A DNA stretch of 64,000 nt, taken from the NCBI GenBank assembly GCA_037176885.1, contig JAWWNJ010000114.1:1-64000 (forward strand), written 5' to 3'. The stretch comes from Favolaschia claudopus. Taxonomy: Eukaryota; Basidiomycota; Agaricomycetes; Agaricales; Mycenaceae. This document shows positions 22,363 through 35,180 of the stretch, one piece after another. Made by a program: the position numbers and the translations under genes. The notes under the pieces were generated by a model that was not told the origin of the DNA, did no database searches, and saw nothing but the letters and a program-made list of their open reading frames with translations. Position 1 is the stretch's first letter, and every line of letters begins with the position of its first letter.

Positions 22363-25143
22363 GAAAACGGCTGTAGAGACTCGTTCAAGAGGGTAGCCAC
22401 CCCAATTGTAATTACTTCCAACGTCCAAATCACAATTTTTGTGGCCATCTCGGAATCGGTCGAGCTGCTGACTCCCCCTGCTGAGCGCATGCGCCCTATC
22501 CTTTCACGCAGGCACCTTCATGATATCTGCGGCTTGAGGATTTTCCTCAATTTCTCCCGATTGCAAGGGTTAAATGTTGAATTCTGAACTTTCGATTCAA
22601 TTTTGCGCAGCGCAAAGAACCAACTGAGGGTCCGGAAAATATCAAGCACTGGAGAATCTGAATAGCCATTATAATAGGGTCCAGCTCGAAGGGAATCAGA
22701 TCAAGTTCTCCCACCAAATTCATCGAACCGTGGGAACCGCATATGAGGTGATTGTTCAAGTTGTGGTATGTACAGGAAGATGTACAGGACAAGCAACGAA
22801 CAGGACTATACAGCGGAGGTATGCGTTTTCGGCCTGTGTAGGCCCATGATTACAAACAAAATAATTTCCTGTCTCGGAGGTGGCCAAGCTCTCTGCCGAA
22901 TGCACACGCATCGCGTACAGTACATTGTGGAAGTTCAAGTGCACTGAACTTGGAAAATAAATTGAAAGCTTCGATTTAGAAGGAGAAGAGGTTGGATGGC
23001 ATATTTTGTATAGAGTACGAATAAGAAACAGAAGCCTGCATAGGTAATAGATCTCAACCCATGTTCCTCCCAGCACTACTTAAATGAGTGGTTGCAGTCA
23101 TGTTTGACTGGCTTGAATGCGCTTCGAGGGAAAGGAGCCGCGGGCCTTGATGGACTTATGGATTGACAAGGGTTTTTCGGAATTGTGAAAGTGCTGAAGA
23201 ATAATAAGCAGGGTGCTTGTGACGATTCCGAGTCAATCAAACTACCGTGAAGAATTGATTAAATAAGTTGTAGCACTGACAGACCTGCTAAGCGTCCGGG
23301 TGTGGAAGGCGAGGCAGGCGGTAGGTGTGCGAGTGGGAACGAAGCCGCTGTGGGCTGTAGCCTGAGTCCACTGCTACGACGGAGGCAGGGAGCGAGGAGG
23401 ATGGCGAGCGGAAGACAAGAGTGATCTGATATAAAACAAATACAAACAGTGAACAAGAAGTTGTTGAGAGTCTGTAGAGCGACTCTGAGCGAGGAGAAGT
23501 AGAAGACCTGCGAACGAACAGGCAAGTTGATAGATATTTTGAGTTGCAGACAAGAAAAAGGTATCTGGTTGGGAGAAATCCACAGACGTTGAACGGGGAT
23601 GAATTCAATGAGAAGCCCGATTTCTTGGCGGCCTCAGCACCCGAGTTCTCCGTCCGCAGAACTGGTCTTATGTCACGCCGTCATTTCGGCACAGGTCTGA
23701 ACCGCAAGAATTGGAACTGAGAACATGCTTTATGAGTTACTTACAGGCTTACCAATTGGCCAGTATCAAGGAAGCATACCACTCCACAGGGTAGAAGAAA
23801 TGCATAAGTGGCATTGCATTGATGGATCCCTCGGCAGAGGTGCTGATACAGTCAACTCAGGTCGATAATTATGTCGTGCTAATATTCGTCAAAATGGAAA
23901 TTGATACGCTGACTTCACCCATGTGGGGTTGATCTGACCGCAGAAAAATGGCATAGCCGCTGCCCAAAGCTGCTCATTCGAGCTGGAAAGTCAACGAGCC
24001 GCAGTTAGAAGTGTAGAGCGCCGGAAGACTGGGATAATGAATATATACAACACAACGCTATCACGATGTTACGGAATGGTTCTCACGGTTCAAATCATTC
24101 GCGTAGAGGCAGAGCTGAGGTCTGATAAGTTGTTTGAAAGGGGGTATGGGAGCCGTGGATGTTACTAAGAGAGCAGTCTACTGGTTCAACTTTTTTCCCA
24201 CCCAATTTTTCTGAAAAGTGCACCAATCGATAGATCTCATTGAACGCTCTTTATCCGTATATAAATCACTGAGGTTTTCTGCTCATACTGCTGGGTGTCC
24301 ATAAGGGGAAAAACGGCGAAAAATGCGAAAAAAGAAAGAGAAAAGGGAGAACTCCCGAGAAATTACCTGTAAGTACACGGAGGGTCACGGAAGAAATCAA
24401 ACACGTTTTACATCTGTACGGAGGCTTAAGCGCGTAAGATTTGTATTGCAAATGATAAATTTATTTCAAGACATCAATGACTCTACAGAGTGAGCTTAAA
24501 GCATTGTAAGGACACAATCAGAATATCAATGAGAGTAGGAGATCTGTGTTATCAACACCAACAATAATACGCGGTTGAATTTCGCGCGATGCACCGTTTC
24601 GTGGTGCAATTACCTAGTACAACCTGTCAACATTAGTGTGGTGCTTCTTCTCGCCAATGCGAAGTGGGAAGCAGCTGCAGCTGCTAGATATCAAGTATAT
24701 GGAGGGGAAAATGCAGAAGATACACACCTGCTACCTCTATGACGGTCCCTAGGGATTGCGCGCTCAAGTGAAGAAGACAAAAGTCAACCAGCGAGTGAAA
24801 TCACGCCAAATCGAGAGCCCGGGACTGCTGCTGAAAACACTTAGAGATTAGTATGAGACCCAGCTGTCGTCAGAAGTCCCCTTCCCTTTTCTTCCTCTCC
24901 TCAGGCTGAAGTGTGGAAAGGATCTTTAGAGGAATTGATTGATTTCGCCCAGGCGAACACGTTAATTGAGCGGTGAATATTTCGAAAAGGTTCAACAGGA
25001 TTGATAGCGCATGCTGAAACTGTTTCAGAGCATCCGCAGGTGCAGCAAGTACCCGTTTCGGGGCATCAGAGGGGAGGCACAATAGCTGCAAAAGGCCGCG
25101 TGATTAAAAGAATGAGGATAAGGGTTATCCATAACTACCTATG
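22363..25143. other. Intergenic, no gene recognised
   Basis: 2.8 kb with only short frames in both strands. No TIR pair, coding motif or tRNA-like fold was noticed. Confidence 0.4.
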
Positions 25144-26205
25144 TGTCAGCGTTGTTCGCTGTCGAGGGTCGCCCGTATCGAGATGGAAAGACGAGGAGTC
25201 GAAGAAATATTGCGTTTGTCCAGGAACGAAGTACTTAGTTCTATTGCAAACGCATAGAGACTACGTAATGGTTACGAGAGGTACAGTATGCTGGAAACTA
25301 AATAGAGGTAAATATTACCGCTAACACTCCCCCTCAGCGAGTGGACTCGAGTAAGGGATGAATGAGTAGAGGGCGTGATGGAGAATATTTGAAAATATAT
25401 GGAACAACATACTGTTGCTCCCCTTGAGCGTAAGATGTGCCGAATATAATTCCGTCCCAAGCATTCAGCATTCTCTCTGGTAAAGCGTCGACATTGTGTC
25501 GCACATTCCAGCACACACTGTCGCGGGTCGGGACTGTTGTGGCGCTTGAACCCCTTCGGGTCTCTGTCCCAGTCGCTCCGTGTCCGCCGTTGCAGCTGTC
25601 TTGGTCCATCTTGTGGTTGTCGGATTGTCGGCTCCATGGTCTCCACTACCGCTCTGGATGTCGCCGATCAAGACCTCCGCCCGTCACATCGTGCACCTAG
25701 GCGGTCTAATCGAGTCGGCCCCCCATGGTGAGCGTGGTGGGCCTCCATACCCTTTATCTCCCCCTTCGAAAAATTCGTTTTTCGACTGATCCGCATGCGC
25801 GATGGATGGATGGGGAAAATGTGAAAGAATGTGTAATGTCGGCGGCAGATGAGGCGCGACGGGATGAACGAGAGTGAAATGCGCTTGTGCGCATGTGACG
25901 CGAGTGTTGGTATACGGCGGCTGAGATGTGACATGGATGAGGAAGTGGAAGAGAAGCTCCCCCTGTCTTGGCCGTTTGCGTCGAAGTTGGCGGTATTGAA
26001 AGTCGCCGTGAGCGAGTCATCGTGTGAGGGGATTGCGCTAGATTCTCCCTCTGTGCTGCTGGTGCATAGTACGCAGTTGGAAGGAGAAGCTGAGGGATGA
26101 AAGCTCCCCCTGCCCGCATCAGAGTTGGCGGCGTAGAAAACCGCGGCGAGCAAGCATGAGATGGGGGGACTGCTCGAGATGCTCCCCCTGCGATGCCAGG
26201 TCGTA
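25144..26205 (-). mobile_element. One-ended copy of the non-autonomous LTR element
   Basis: 25144-25326 matches the LTRs at 45217 and 46887 (TGTCAGCG ... CCGCTAACA), with about 15-20% divergence. Its inner flank CTCCCCCTCAGCGAGTGG is the minus-strand polypurine tract. The following ~880 bp parallel the interior of the 45.2-kb element through repeated GCTCCCCCTG boxes to about 26205, where similarity stops and the second LTR is missing. Minus-strand frames in both copies share GGPTRLDRLGA but no gag, protease or RT motif. Confidence 0.75.
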
Positions 26206-27865
26206 GTGCGGAGAAGATTTGGCAAGTTCCGCACAAATTAATTCTCACAAGTTACTTTTTACGGACTCTTTTGAGTGACGTGGATCGGGGTCAATCGCAG
26301 CAAGTCCACCACCCTTAGCAATTGAGCTTGATAAGTCAGTGTTGGATACAAGCTGAACTGTAGATCCCGTACAGATACCATATTTTGGAATTATGACGCA
26401 GCGGGGATACACACAGTCTTTTAATTTTATTATTTTCTGCGCCTTGGAATACAGCAAATAAAATGTGGAGTTCGCTATATGAGTACTTCGGCCCTGAACT
26501 TCAAGTGGCCGGGGGGATGATGAGATACTTAACGTTTCTTGAGGCCGTAGAACTGCGTGTTTGGAACACGATTTGTCCAACGAATGAACATTATAGCTCT
26601 TTCTTGCATGGGATTTGCGACTCGTGGCCTGGATTTATCCTGGCGGCTTGAGATGAAGCTTTCGGGGGTCCTGGTATTCCGAACGGGCAGCCCATCATCC
26701 CAATCAGCTCGTCGATTACGGCGGTGGGCCTAACCGAAGCTGTCCAGTCCGTGTTACCATAGATCCAAAATCGGACGGTTTTTCCACCTTTTCATTCAGT
26801 CTGAAGTAAACTCCAAGTTTGCCACAAGCTTGAATCGGCCAAACTTTACTTCATCCTCCTGGGAGTCTTTACCCAAAATTTTACCTTTTTATGGGATGCG
26901 GTTGTTGAGTTACGAGGCGGACAATTTGCGCCAAATTGGCTCTGGTTCAACCGGCCATTTCTGCATGAGATATTCACGAAAAAATCGGTAAATGTGGAAT
27001 TGAGTGCAATGAATGGTAGAAAACAGGTACACAACATTTGGGAATATTCGTACAACCCGTTGTTGAAAAAGACAAAATGAGACTTCGCGGCTTTGATGAC
27101 TGAGAGTAGAATTGATGGCAAATACATGGCCAGCTTTTATCCAATTCTAAGAGTTTTCAGCATTCATATCACATAGAAGTATCTGGTAGGACTCATCCCA
27201 GACGATTGGAGCCAAAACCGCAAGGAAAACCACCACCAAAGGCGGGGTTCAACCTGGTTTTCAGAAGGAGTTCAGCGTGGTTGGTTACATAAATTCGCAG
27301 CATTCACAAAGCTAATTTTATATATCTACTTGACCATCCTGGTCAAAACAAGTAAGAAATTACCTCCGTACCCTTTGCAAGACCTAAAACCCGCCAATCC
27401 AAACCAACCAGGCCCATAAGCTGGTCCAAATACAACTCGTCCAAATACAGCTCCAAAAATTGGGTCAAACCTGGTTTTTGACGCAAATTAGGTGCCGATA
27501 TTGATTCAATGCATACAGTGTAGCACTTTCCTGGACATAAGATGGGATTCTCCCCGAGGTTTCTGTCGAAAACGAGTTTGCGAAGGTCCGGGCGAACCGT
27601 GTGACTACGTTACGTAACGAGCCCGGCAGCTTGGCTCCGCCAATGATCATTGTTCCTGGATCGCGCCCCAGGTTTCGGCAACTGCTCCCGGATCAAACCT
27701 GATATATTCGGCGGGGAGACGGGATGACTCGGCACAGATTGTACAGAGGAATTTTCATGGGATGCAATTTTGACGGAAAAATGACCGAATTTGTGGCAAA
27801 ATCAGTTAGATGATTTTTTGGAGTTTGCAAAATCCCTCTGTACGTTTTGTTCCAACGCATGTTCC
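26206..27865. other. Intergenic, no gene recognised
   Basis: Only short frames. Near 27240-27480 the phrases GGTTCAACCTGGTTTT and GTCAAACCTGGTTTTTG recur in loose direct repeats. Nothing else is supported. Confidence 0.4.
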
Positions 27866-28170
27866 AGCTATCTACAAAACACTGGAGCGCTCCGAAAAAA
27901 AGTTCCCATTGATGCGATGACGTCAATCACCATATGAGGTAGGCACTGCCGGATCCACTGCGTCGACGGCTGGCGCGTCAGAGCGGGGTGCAGGAGGGAT
28001 GTAGCGGAAGGTATTGTAGGGCATGGTAGGCGAGAGAGACGTTCCAGGAGCAGTGACGAATGGGCGAGTGTCGTTGGAGAGAGTGGAGCGGGCTGGCCGA
28101 GTTAGGCAGGAGCTGTCAAAACCGTTGTGTGAACTTTTTTTCGGAGCGCTCCAGTGTTTTGTAGATAGCT
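27866..28170. mobile_element. 305-bp foldback with perfect 40-bp arms
   Basis: 27866-27905 and 28131-28170 are exact reverse complements over 40 bp (AGCTATCTACAAAACACTGG ...). The loop of 225 bp has no frame of note. Perfect arms imply recent insertion or conversion. The boundary and duplication are uncertain; a TA lies three bases inside each arm. Confidence 0.75.
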
Positions 28171-29032
28171 GTCATTGAATCTCAAGAACACGGGCCCAAT
28201 TTTCTTGCTTGTGCTGTCGTCACTCCAGCCGTTTGACTGTCCATTTACACTCAAGTCCTTCTCAGAAACAGGCCGACTATCATTCGCAAAGCATTCCCTG
28301 CCCTGCCCTCCGCAAAGGTTTTGAGTACTAGACACAAGAAAAATTTCGGACCCCCCCCCCACACACCAAGCCCTCACTCCAGCTCCTACATCTCACCCTC
28401 TCTCAATATTTGAATCGGTTTTCTATTCAAATATTCGCCACGCACCAGAGCCGTTCCAGCTTCGCAAACTCTTCAACTACGTACTGTCGAAATTTCTTTT
28501 TCTTGTTATCGAGCCCGGTCGTGCCCGATCGTGTGTTATCGGGAGCCGTCGGGCAGTCGGCCCGACCGTTGCCTCATCGAAGGGGCTCGGGTACCCATCG
28601 AGAATTATCGTGCCCGACTGCCCCGGCCCCCGACCACCCGATAGTGTGTTATAGGGCGCGATCGGGGAGGGCGCCCTGCGATACGTTACAAGTGTGTAGC
28701 CTCACTGTCTGAACTGACGTGCGCTGACTCCGTCTCTTCTCCAGTATGGTTTTCCTGCGATTTCTGCCCGGCTTCTGCCCCCGACCTGCGAACATATTCA
28801 AATTCGTCACTACTCTGTTTCCAAAGTTTACCCCCACCGCCCCACCCATTCGTCGCCTCTCCCACCCTTCCCCCGATTTCTGGCGGCGGCCGCTAGACTT
28901 CAACGTTCGCATCTGTCACCGCACCAGAAACGCACACCAAGATTTCAATGCCCGCTTCTTTGGGTGTTTCGGCAGTGCTTCTGGTTGGCTTCGGCATCGC
29001 ACAATGCTCACTGAGCGTTTGCTCTTCGATTC
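28171..29032. other. Intergenic; GC-rich repeats at 28.5-28.7 kb
   Basis: Phrases such as GTGCCCGATCGTGTGTTATC and CCGATAGTGTGTTATAGGGC are diverged repeats. The minus-strand frame 28649-28912 is not convincing as a gene. Confidence 0.35.
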
Positions 29033-29647
29033 TAGTCTGGAAACCCAGACGTTACTGCGTAGTCCTAGTAGGCGTAGTGCAGAGCTTGTTTCTTAATCGG
29101 TAATTATAATGACAGCTTGTGACGTTTGATTGATTTTGGTGATGATGGGAACGGGGACTTAGTAACGTCTGGGCCACTTTCCTTGGGCGGCCTACCATAA
29201 CCCCTCTGCTCGCGTTCTTTTGCCTCTGCAAGGTGCAAATCCCTTCAACATGTAATTAAAGTCTTAGCCAATACCCTAATACATCTTTATGCCCACAATT
29301 CATTGAAAATCCCGCGCGACGCATCTCCTACTTGAGCTGATGTATTTGGTTGGCGCGGGCCGCCGAGCATCGTGCAGCAGCCGTCGAAAGCGCTCACAGA
29401 GGCCAAGGTGACAGTCACCACCCTCTACAGGCATTGTCCACTTGTTGTCCGGTGAATGGTGGTGGACGCGAGCAAAAGGAATCGACACCGGTACTTAAAT
29501 CCCGAAGCGGGGTTATGGTAGGTGCTCCAAGGAAAGTGGTCCAGACGTTTAGCCACCCACTTTCCCATCGCCTTCTTGTAATTACAGATTAGGAAAGAGC
29601 TCCGAGCCCTCTTGGATTGCGGCTAAACGTCTGGGTTTCCGAGACTA
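29033..29647. mobile_element. 615-bp foldback MITE with TTC duplication
   Basis: Ends TAGTCTGGAAACCCAGACGT and, inward from the right, TAGTCTCGGAAACCCAGACG. Two paired blocks (29039-29105 with 29574-29640; 29158-29204 with 29511-29557) surround a 300-bp loop. TTC lies on both sides (29030-29032, 29648-29650), a 3-bp duplication as seen with PIF/Harbinger-type elements, though their usual target is TWA. Confidence 0.65.
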
Positions 29648-30650
29648 TTCAATTCAAAATCAATTGAGGTTCCGACCCCCAATGTATGATAGGTATGATG
29701 CAGTATCATACCATGAGCAACCGGCCGTGCTTGCCGCTGGACCCGGGGTATTTAAAAAAAAAAACTCGAAGTTTAGGTATACTTATCGCAATGGTCGCCT
29801 TTCCCTTCCGCAACTCTCTTTCACTCCGCATCAACGAGTCAGGCGCAGAATTGGGACGGGGCTGATGCAGAGCGAACCCAGAAACCGCCGAAATCCATTG
29901 AATTGGGATCAAAATTTCGTGGAGTTCAAATTGTGTTTTAACTCCCATACTTTCAAGGGGGAGCTGGCAACAATAAGACACGGAGAACTATCTCAATCTC
30001 TTGGATTCATCACCACACTGAACCAATACCACAGTTGAAAAATGGATTCCTAGATATTCTAAACTGAATTCTGGCGGCCCCGCATTCTTACTTGCATCAA
30101 TCACAGTAGCTCTGCTACATTCTATATCCAGGATCTATCTCGTTGTAACGCTGTCTTCCCCACATCATCTTGAATTAATGCACTGGTGAGAGGAAAGATT
30201 GAAAGAACAGCGGCACAGAAGAATGTATACTTTTTGTTCGTAACTGTATTTTCTCGCCGTCCGACTCGATTTGCATTGTTGGTTCTGGTTGAACCTGAAT
30301 CTTGGGCTTCCAGCATGCACTCACAGACTCGCCGTGTAAGTTGAGTATAAGTAGTTATTGCTCCTTTCCGCAGTTAATTGTATTTTCTGGTTATATTGGG
30401 TGGCCTATACTCAATGCTTATGTGCCAGGACAACTGCTGCCCGATCTTCAGATGCCGTTTGTTCTCATTCTGTCCCGCCAGTCTTGTGATTGTGCTCTCC
30501 CACCCACATTTACATTCCCACACCTATCATGCTACATGGTACGAGGCGTCTGCCTCCGCCGATAGACTCCGAGCCTGTTTCTTGCTACATAAATCATGCC
30601 ATGGAATCAATTGACGACGAGAACGGCTGATAACGCGCAATCGAGCGCCG
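29648..30650. other. Intergenic, no gene recognised
   Basis: A 124-codon plus-strand frame at 29664-30038 has no recognised motif; a minus frame overlaps it. A pyrimidine-rich area at 30360-30600 lies just downstream of the broken CSL gene. Confidence 0.35.
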
Positions 30651-32030
30651 TCACAACACTCTCAATGCTTGATGAAGGAGTCCGATTGTTGGTCCCATGC
30701 GGTAGCCAACGCTGTCTGTGGGACGAATGAACAGCAGGGGGAGACTGCTGCCCTCAGCGGCCATAGCTGTGTCTTTCTCCAGGGCTCGGACGACTTCTTC
30801 AATGGAGGGCATTTGTACAACGGCAACTGGGTGTGGCCCTTTCGTAAGAAAAGTTGGCGTAAGAAGAAACAAACATGCCTGTGGTGCCCGTTGCTCCCCG
30901 ACCTTGATGGGTGCAGGTAGGAAGAGGTCCTAGACTCCCGATATAGATGTCCAGTAGTAGCCGTTCACCAGTGGTTGGATCAGCGTATGAAAGATTGCCT
31001 GTCAATTCAAGTGTATTGCGGATTTCACAGTAGGCGGGAGACCTGGAAAGCGTGGGGAAAGGCGTGATTGGCATATGAGGACTACTATCATTCAGAGCTC
31101 GTGCATCAAAGAAAGTGTATTGTAGTTTGGCTAATAGTTGGGACGATCAGAAATATCAAATACAACCGAGAAAAGACGCACATATCCCCACAATGGTCCA
31201 GCAAAGGTGATCGTCAAGATCGTCTACTTCTATTTGAACACCGTTCTCGACTCTATGCCGTGTATGAGGGGGCTGGAATAATAGAGCGTAGCTTTCGCCC
31301 TGTTCTGACGAACCAGTAGCACTCAGCTGCAGGTTGTCCTCCCTTCCAGCGGAAGCAAGACGCGGAGTCGACAGATAGCGCCTGGTACCGTCTGGATTTA
31401 CGCGCCGCAAAGCAATCTTCTCCATTTGATTGACTGGGCTTCCGTCATTTTGACAAGCTGTGCCTTTGGAGACCTTTGTAACAATCAGTGGGGGACTGGA
31501 GATTCCCGAACATGTATCAGTGAGGATGATTGAGCAGCAATGGGTGATAGGGTGCAGTTGACCTGAGAAGCGGTTGTAAGGCCTCACTGAAAGAAATGTA
31601 GAGTCCAGAATATACCAGTCGATAACGTATCTGTGGCTGGAAGAACAATCTGCATGTTAAAAGCTGACCACGCGTCTTTACTTGCAGAAAGGGTGCCATG
31701 CTCCATTGTCATATATTTTGTGCTCAAGGTTTGTGCGTGTATTCGGTGAAACAAAGAAACGGGTTTTCCGGAAACAATCCAGGTGGACTTTTTGGACGTC
31801 GTTGTTGACCGCTTCGCAATTGCAAGGATGGGAGCGGAATTGAACGTAGCCCAAGTATGACCAGGGTTACTCTCCACGTTAGACGGCTCTGAAATCTTTA
31901 GCGATAGCTGAATGCTTTTTGTTCTCGCCTCTCCGGAGATGTACAAGGCCTTGAAAGTCGACGTCATATTGCTGTCCAGCGGTTCCGTGTGCTCACACAA
32001 GTTTTCGCTATGCTCAGACACCACGCTCAT
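30651..32030 (-). pseudogene. Truncated, frameshifted CSL (CBF1/Su(H)/LAG-1) transcription factor gene
   Basis: Exons 32030-31616, 31562-31182 and 31130-30799 join in frame across a 53-nt intron (CTTAC branch, CTCAG) and a 51-nt intron (GTGCGT, CTGAT, TTAG), giving 375 codons to a stop at 30799. Seen in order: an end-of-NTD strand (FKALYISGEARTKSIQLSLK); the beta-trefoil DNA-binding core (SGKPVSLFHRIHAQTLSTKY ... LIVTKVSKGTACQNDGSPVN ... CWTIVGISKLQYTFFDA); and the start of the C-terminal TIG-like domain (MPITPFPTLSRSP ... LDIYIGSLGPLP). The rest of that domain lies in another frame at 30872-30651 (MPSIEEVVRALE ... LPLLFIRPTDSVGY), so one indel near 30870-30920 breaks it. The N-terminal part of the NTD is absent upstream of 32030. 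CSL proteins are nuclear, sequence-specific regulators. This copy is probably a dead duplicate; the short product could still bind DNA if translated. Confidence 0.75.
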
Positions 32031-33638
32031 TCAAATCAGGAAAAACTGAAACTGCGCCAAAGACCGCCATAGCACCCCATAGACGTCAAAGACGTCATAG
32101 CGGAGGACCGAGCTACATAGAAACCTGGGTGCACCGTGATCAGATTCATAGACACCCAGAGTTGGTCAAAGTAGCCATAGTCATAGCGCTTATAGTGCTC
32201 AAAGTCGTCAAAGTGGCTCAAAGCACACACAATAAAAATGCGAAACAATTTATATATTGCAACAAGAATAAGCACTACATGTATGTAACCGGCAGTCCGA
32301 CACCAGGCAAGGGAGAGTGGACTTGATTCGGGAGATTTACGTTGCAGAGGTCGAAGTATTGCCTGTCACCGGCATATCAAGAAGTTTTGAGGGGAGTGTA
32401 TTGGGCGTCGCGGTGTCTCTAGCTGGAAGCATGGCAGAGCCGACGGAGAGCTTGAAGAGATGAATCGAGGATAAGAGGGGGAGGGGGGTAAAACGGCGCT
32501 GATGGAACGTTGATTTAAACAAGGAGGGCTTGATCATAATCGCGAGCCAATACACGATGAACGCCGAGATTGAAGAAGGACTTGAAGCTTTGAAAGAGGA
32601 CTTGTAAAATTCATAGCATTCGTCGAAGGCCGGCCAAGAGTTCTGGCAGTCGCTGAGGTAGAGTTGAGTGTCCGCGTCGACAGATGCTGAGGCAAGCCAA
32701 GCTGAAGTGCATACTCGGAAAGTGAGCAGGGAAGACGAGCATACGGCAGCCCGTGAACGGTGGAGTGTTTTCCGGATGTGATGGACCATGCCTGTCGCCA
32801 GGGCGATGAGCAAGTGGCGGCAGCGGCGTGGGCACGTTGCTGCCCTTAGAGCATCCGTCGTACGACTACGCAGTAGGGTGCAGGACGCCGGCGGAAAACA
32901 ATGCGTGTGCCGGAGATGCGTAAAATGTTGCTGCAGACGATGGAAGAGCCATGGGCAGGAGGGACGAGGACGGCGGTACAACGAGCGGGGGATCTTGGAG
33001 GCAGGAGGTATTTGAATACTTGAGGCAAGGACTCGAGGTGGATTGTGGCGGGGAACAGTTTGAGGTCATGGAAGAGCCGATGCCAAGTGCTGAAAACGGC
33101 GGAGGAGATAAGGGTGTAAAAGGACGCCGAACACCCGTCGAATTAGCCAGTGTAGCGTTGACTAGAGGGTAAACACACACCGGAGGTGTATGGACCCCAA
33201 ATTACTACTAGCTAGGATCCGTTTCGAGAGGTTTCGAGGTGCGCGACCCCGTTGACTGTTCGAGGCGGGTTGACGAGGATGACTCTGAGAGGGATGAGTT
33301 GAAGAGATTTGAAGAGGTTGTAGAATCGTAATAGCAGGTAAGCTGGGTGAGGTGCAAATGGCGGCGGGGGGTGAAGATGCATGAAGTGGTGACAGACAAA
33401 GAAAAGTCGTAAGTTACGATGTTTGATCAAAACGAACCAGATCCCACGCCCACGCCCACGTGACCATTCGGACTTGTCTTTTTGAAAGTTTTTCTCAACC
33501 TCCGACAGTCCGACCTGACGAGTTTCAATTTTCTGCCCAGCTTCGCTTCTGTTGTAAGTCACCGGTCCTTAGCAAAAAATATCATCTAAAGACGCCATTT
33601 TGAGCCTCCTTTGGAAACTTGCCGCATTGGACCTCATA
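32031..33638. other. No recognised gene; 5' side of the CSL remnant
   Basis: The missing 5' exons of CSL were not found. Minus-strand frames between 32337 and 33180 (Ser/Pro/Leu rich) and 33212-33562 look partly coding in composition but no domain or consistent splicing emerged. Short ATAGTCATAG/GTCAAAG direct repeats lie at 32090-32220. Confidence 0.35.
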
Positions 33639-34287
33639 CTAAACGCTATTGACCCAACACTGTCGCGGGCACGTGACCCGGTGATCTCCGTGATGGTCGT
33701 CTTCCGGGCGTCCCGAGACGGACTTGGAGATATTGTCGCGCATCGCAGCTAGAGTTCAAGTCCAGCTTTTCGTATCTGTTCAAGAACGAGAAGCGTAGAA
33801 AATAGGGCAAAGCTGAAGGGGCTTTAAAAAATCAAGTTCCGTGTCATTTTTTGAAACCAAATCATTACTTAAAACAAGACATTAGAGGAAAGCCTGAAAG
33901 CGGGTAAAAGCTCATTCAAACCATTCGTTCTCGTGGAAACTCAGGTCAAAGCATTGAACAAGCATTGAAACTGTATATTATCATGATGTAGTCAGTCCTC
34001 ACACAGCGATAAGAAATAATGCTAAGCGACATGAGGCGGTCGGCAACGAGGGACATCGGATGTTACTTGTATGAAGAAGGAATGTGAGGGGTCTGCGAGA
34101 CTCGGTGCGCAAAAGGCAGAGAGAGTAGCGCGTCGTCGCGGGGCGCCGACGCGATCATTATCACTGTCGTTACCATGTACATGCACGCCAAAATTGCGAC
34201 AAGTCCGTCTCAGGACGCACAGAAGACGACCATCACGGAGATCACCGGGTCACGTGCCCGCGACAGTGTTGGGTCAATAGCGTTTAG
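33639..34287. mobile_element. 649-bp TA-flanked foldback MITE
   Basis: Arms CTAAACGCTATTGACCCAAC ... GGTGATCTCCGTGATGGTCG pair for about 105 bp (33639-33742 with 34185-34287). TA flanks both ends (33637-33638, 34288-34289). The loop of ~440 bp has no supported ORF. Confidence 0.8.
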
Positions 34288-35180
34288 TATCGCTTGCACG
34301 GTCGCCCGTGTTATTACCAATCGTCGGAGTTTCAATTTCTTCCCACGCCTTGCTCCCTTGCTTTCACCGTTGTGCAGCCTTCGTAAACAAACTTTTGCTG
34401 GGAAAATACCTTCTATGGTACATTTCAACAGGTCCATGTACTAAATTTTACAATTCTCTTGCCAGAATGAGCCCAATTCAACATCACATCAGTTTGACAG
34501 GATTTGTCAGCCGGTTTTAAATCTCGTCGTTGCCTGCATATTTTCTCTGGGTTTGGCTGACAGGTTTGTTCATTTAGAACTAAGAAAGGTCAGTGATGCC
34601 AAATTTTTGCTTAAAACGCGCTTAAAGCTATGAAAAGGAGCCCAAGAATTTTCTGATTATGTAATAAGACGGGCGACTGCTCGGCCGATGGACCTTCTCA
34701 ACAGACTACAACAACCGCAGGTACGAGGACTTTTTTTGTTGTAGCGTCTGTCTACGAGAGACTAACCGGTCGTGGATGATGAGGATTCGGAGGAGGAGGA
34801 TGAGCTGAATGAGGAAGGTGACGTGTGACATCCGTTCACCAAGGAGCGTGACATTTGGGATCAAAATTTTGTGTCGTTCATCGCACTTCCTCTCATACGA
34901 AAAGTATACTCAATACCTACTTGTTATATGCTCTAGTAGTGCCTACACGAGTTCCAGGATTTTTGCGATACAAATGCGGAGCATAGATCGAAAACATCAA
35001 AGTTGATCACCATCGAGCCGTACTACTGTAACACTGTATCAGTTTTGAAAATAATGTGATACTTTTCAAAGTGTACAATGCACTTCAGCATGGTATGGAA
35101 ACATTCAATTGGTAATGTGAGCATTCAATTCGTGGCACAACACAAGTGCCTGCTGGTACTCAATATAAAGATAGGGCCTG
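34288..35180. other. Intergenic
   Basis: Contains the second 28-bp exact repeat at 34737-34764 and short tandem-like ATTCAATT motifs near 35105. No gene recognised. Confidence 0.4.
34737..34764 (+). repeat. 28-bp exact repeat, copy 2
   Basis: Identical to 12527-12554 (TGTTGTAGCGTCTGTCTACG AGAGACTA); flanks differ completely. Confidence 0.6.

Noticed and set aside
25668..26248. Two long minus-strand frames as host genes
   Set aside because: They fall inside the LTR element copy and correspond to frames in the 45-46.6 kb copy; no domain found.
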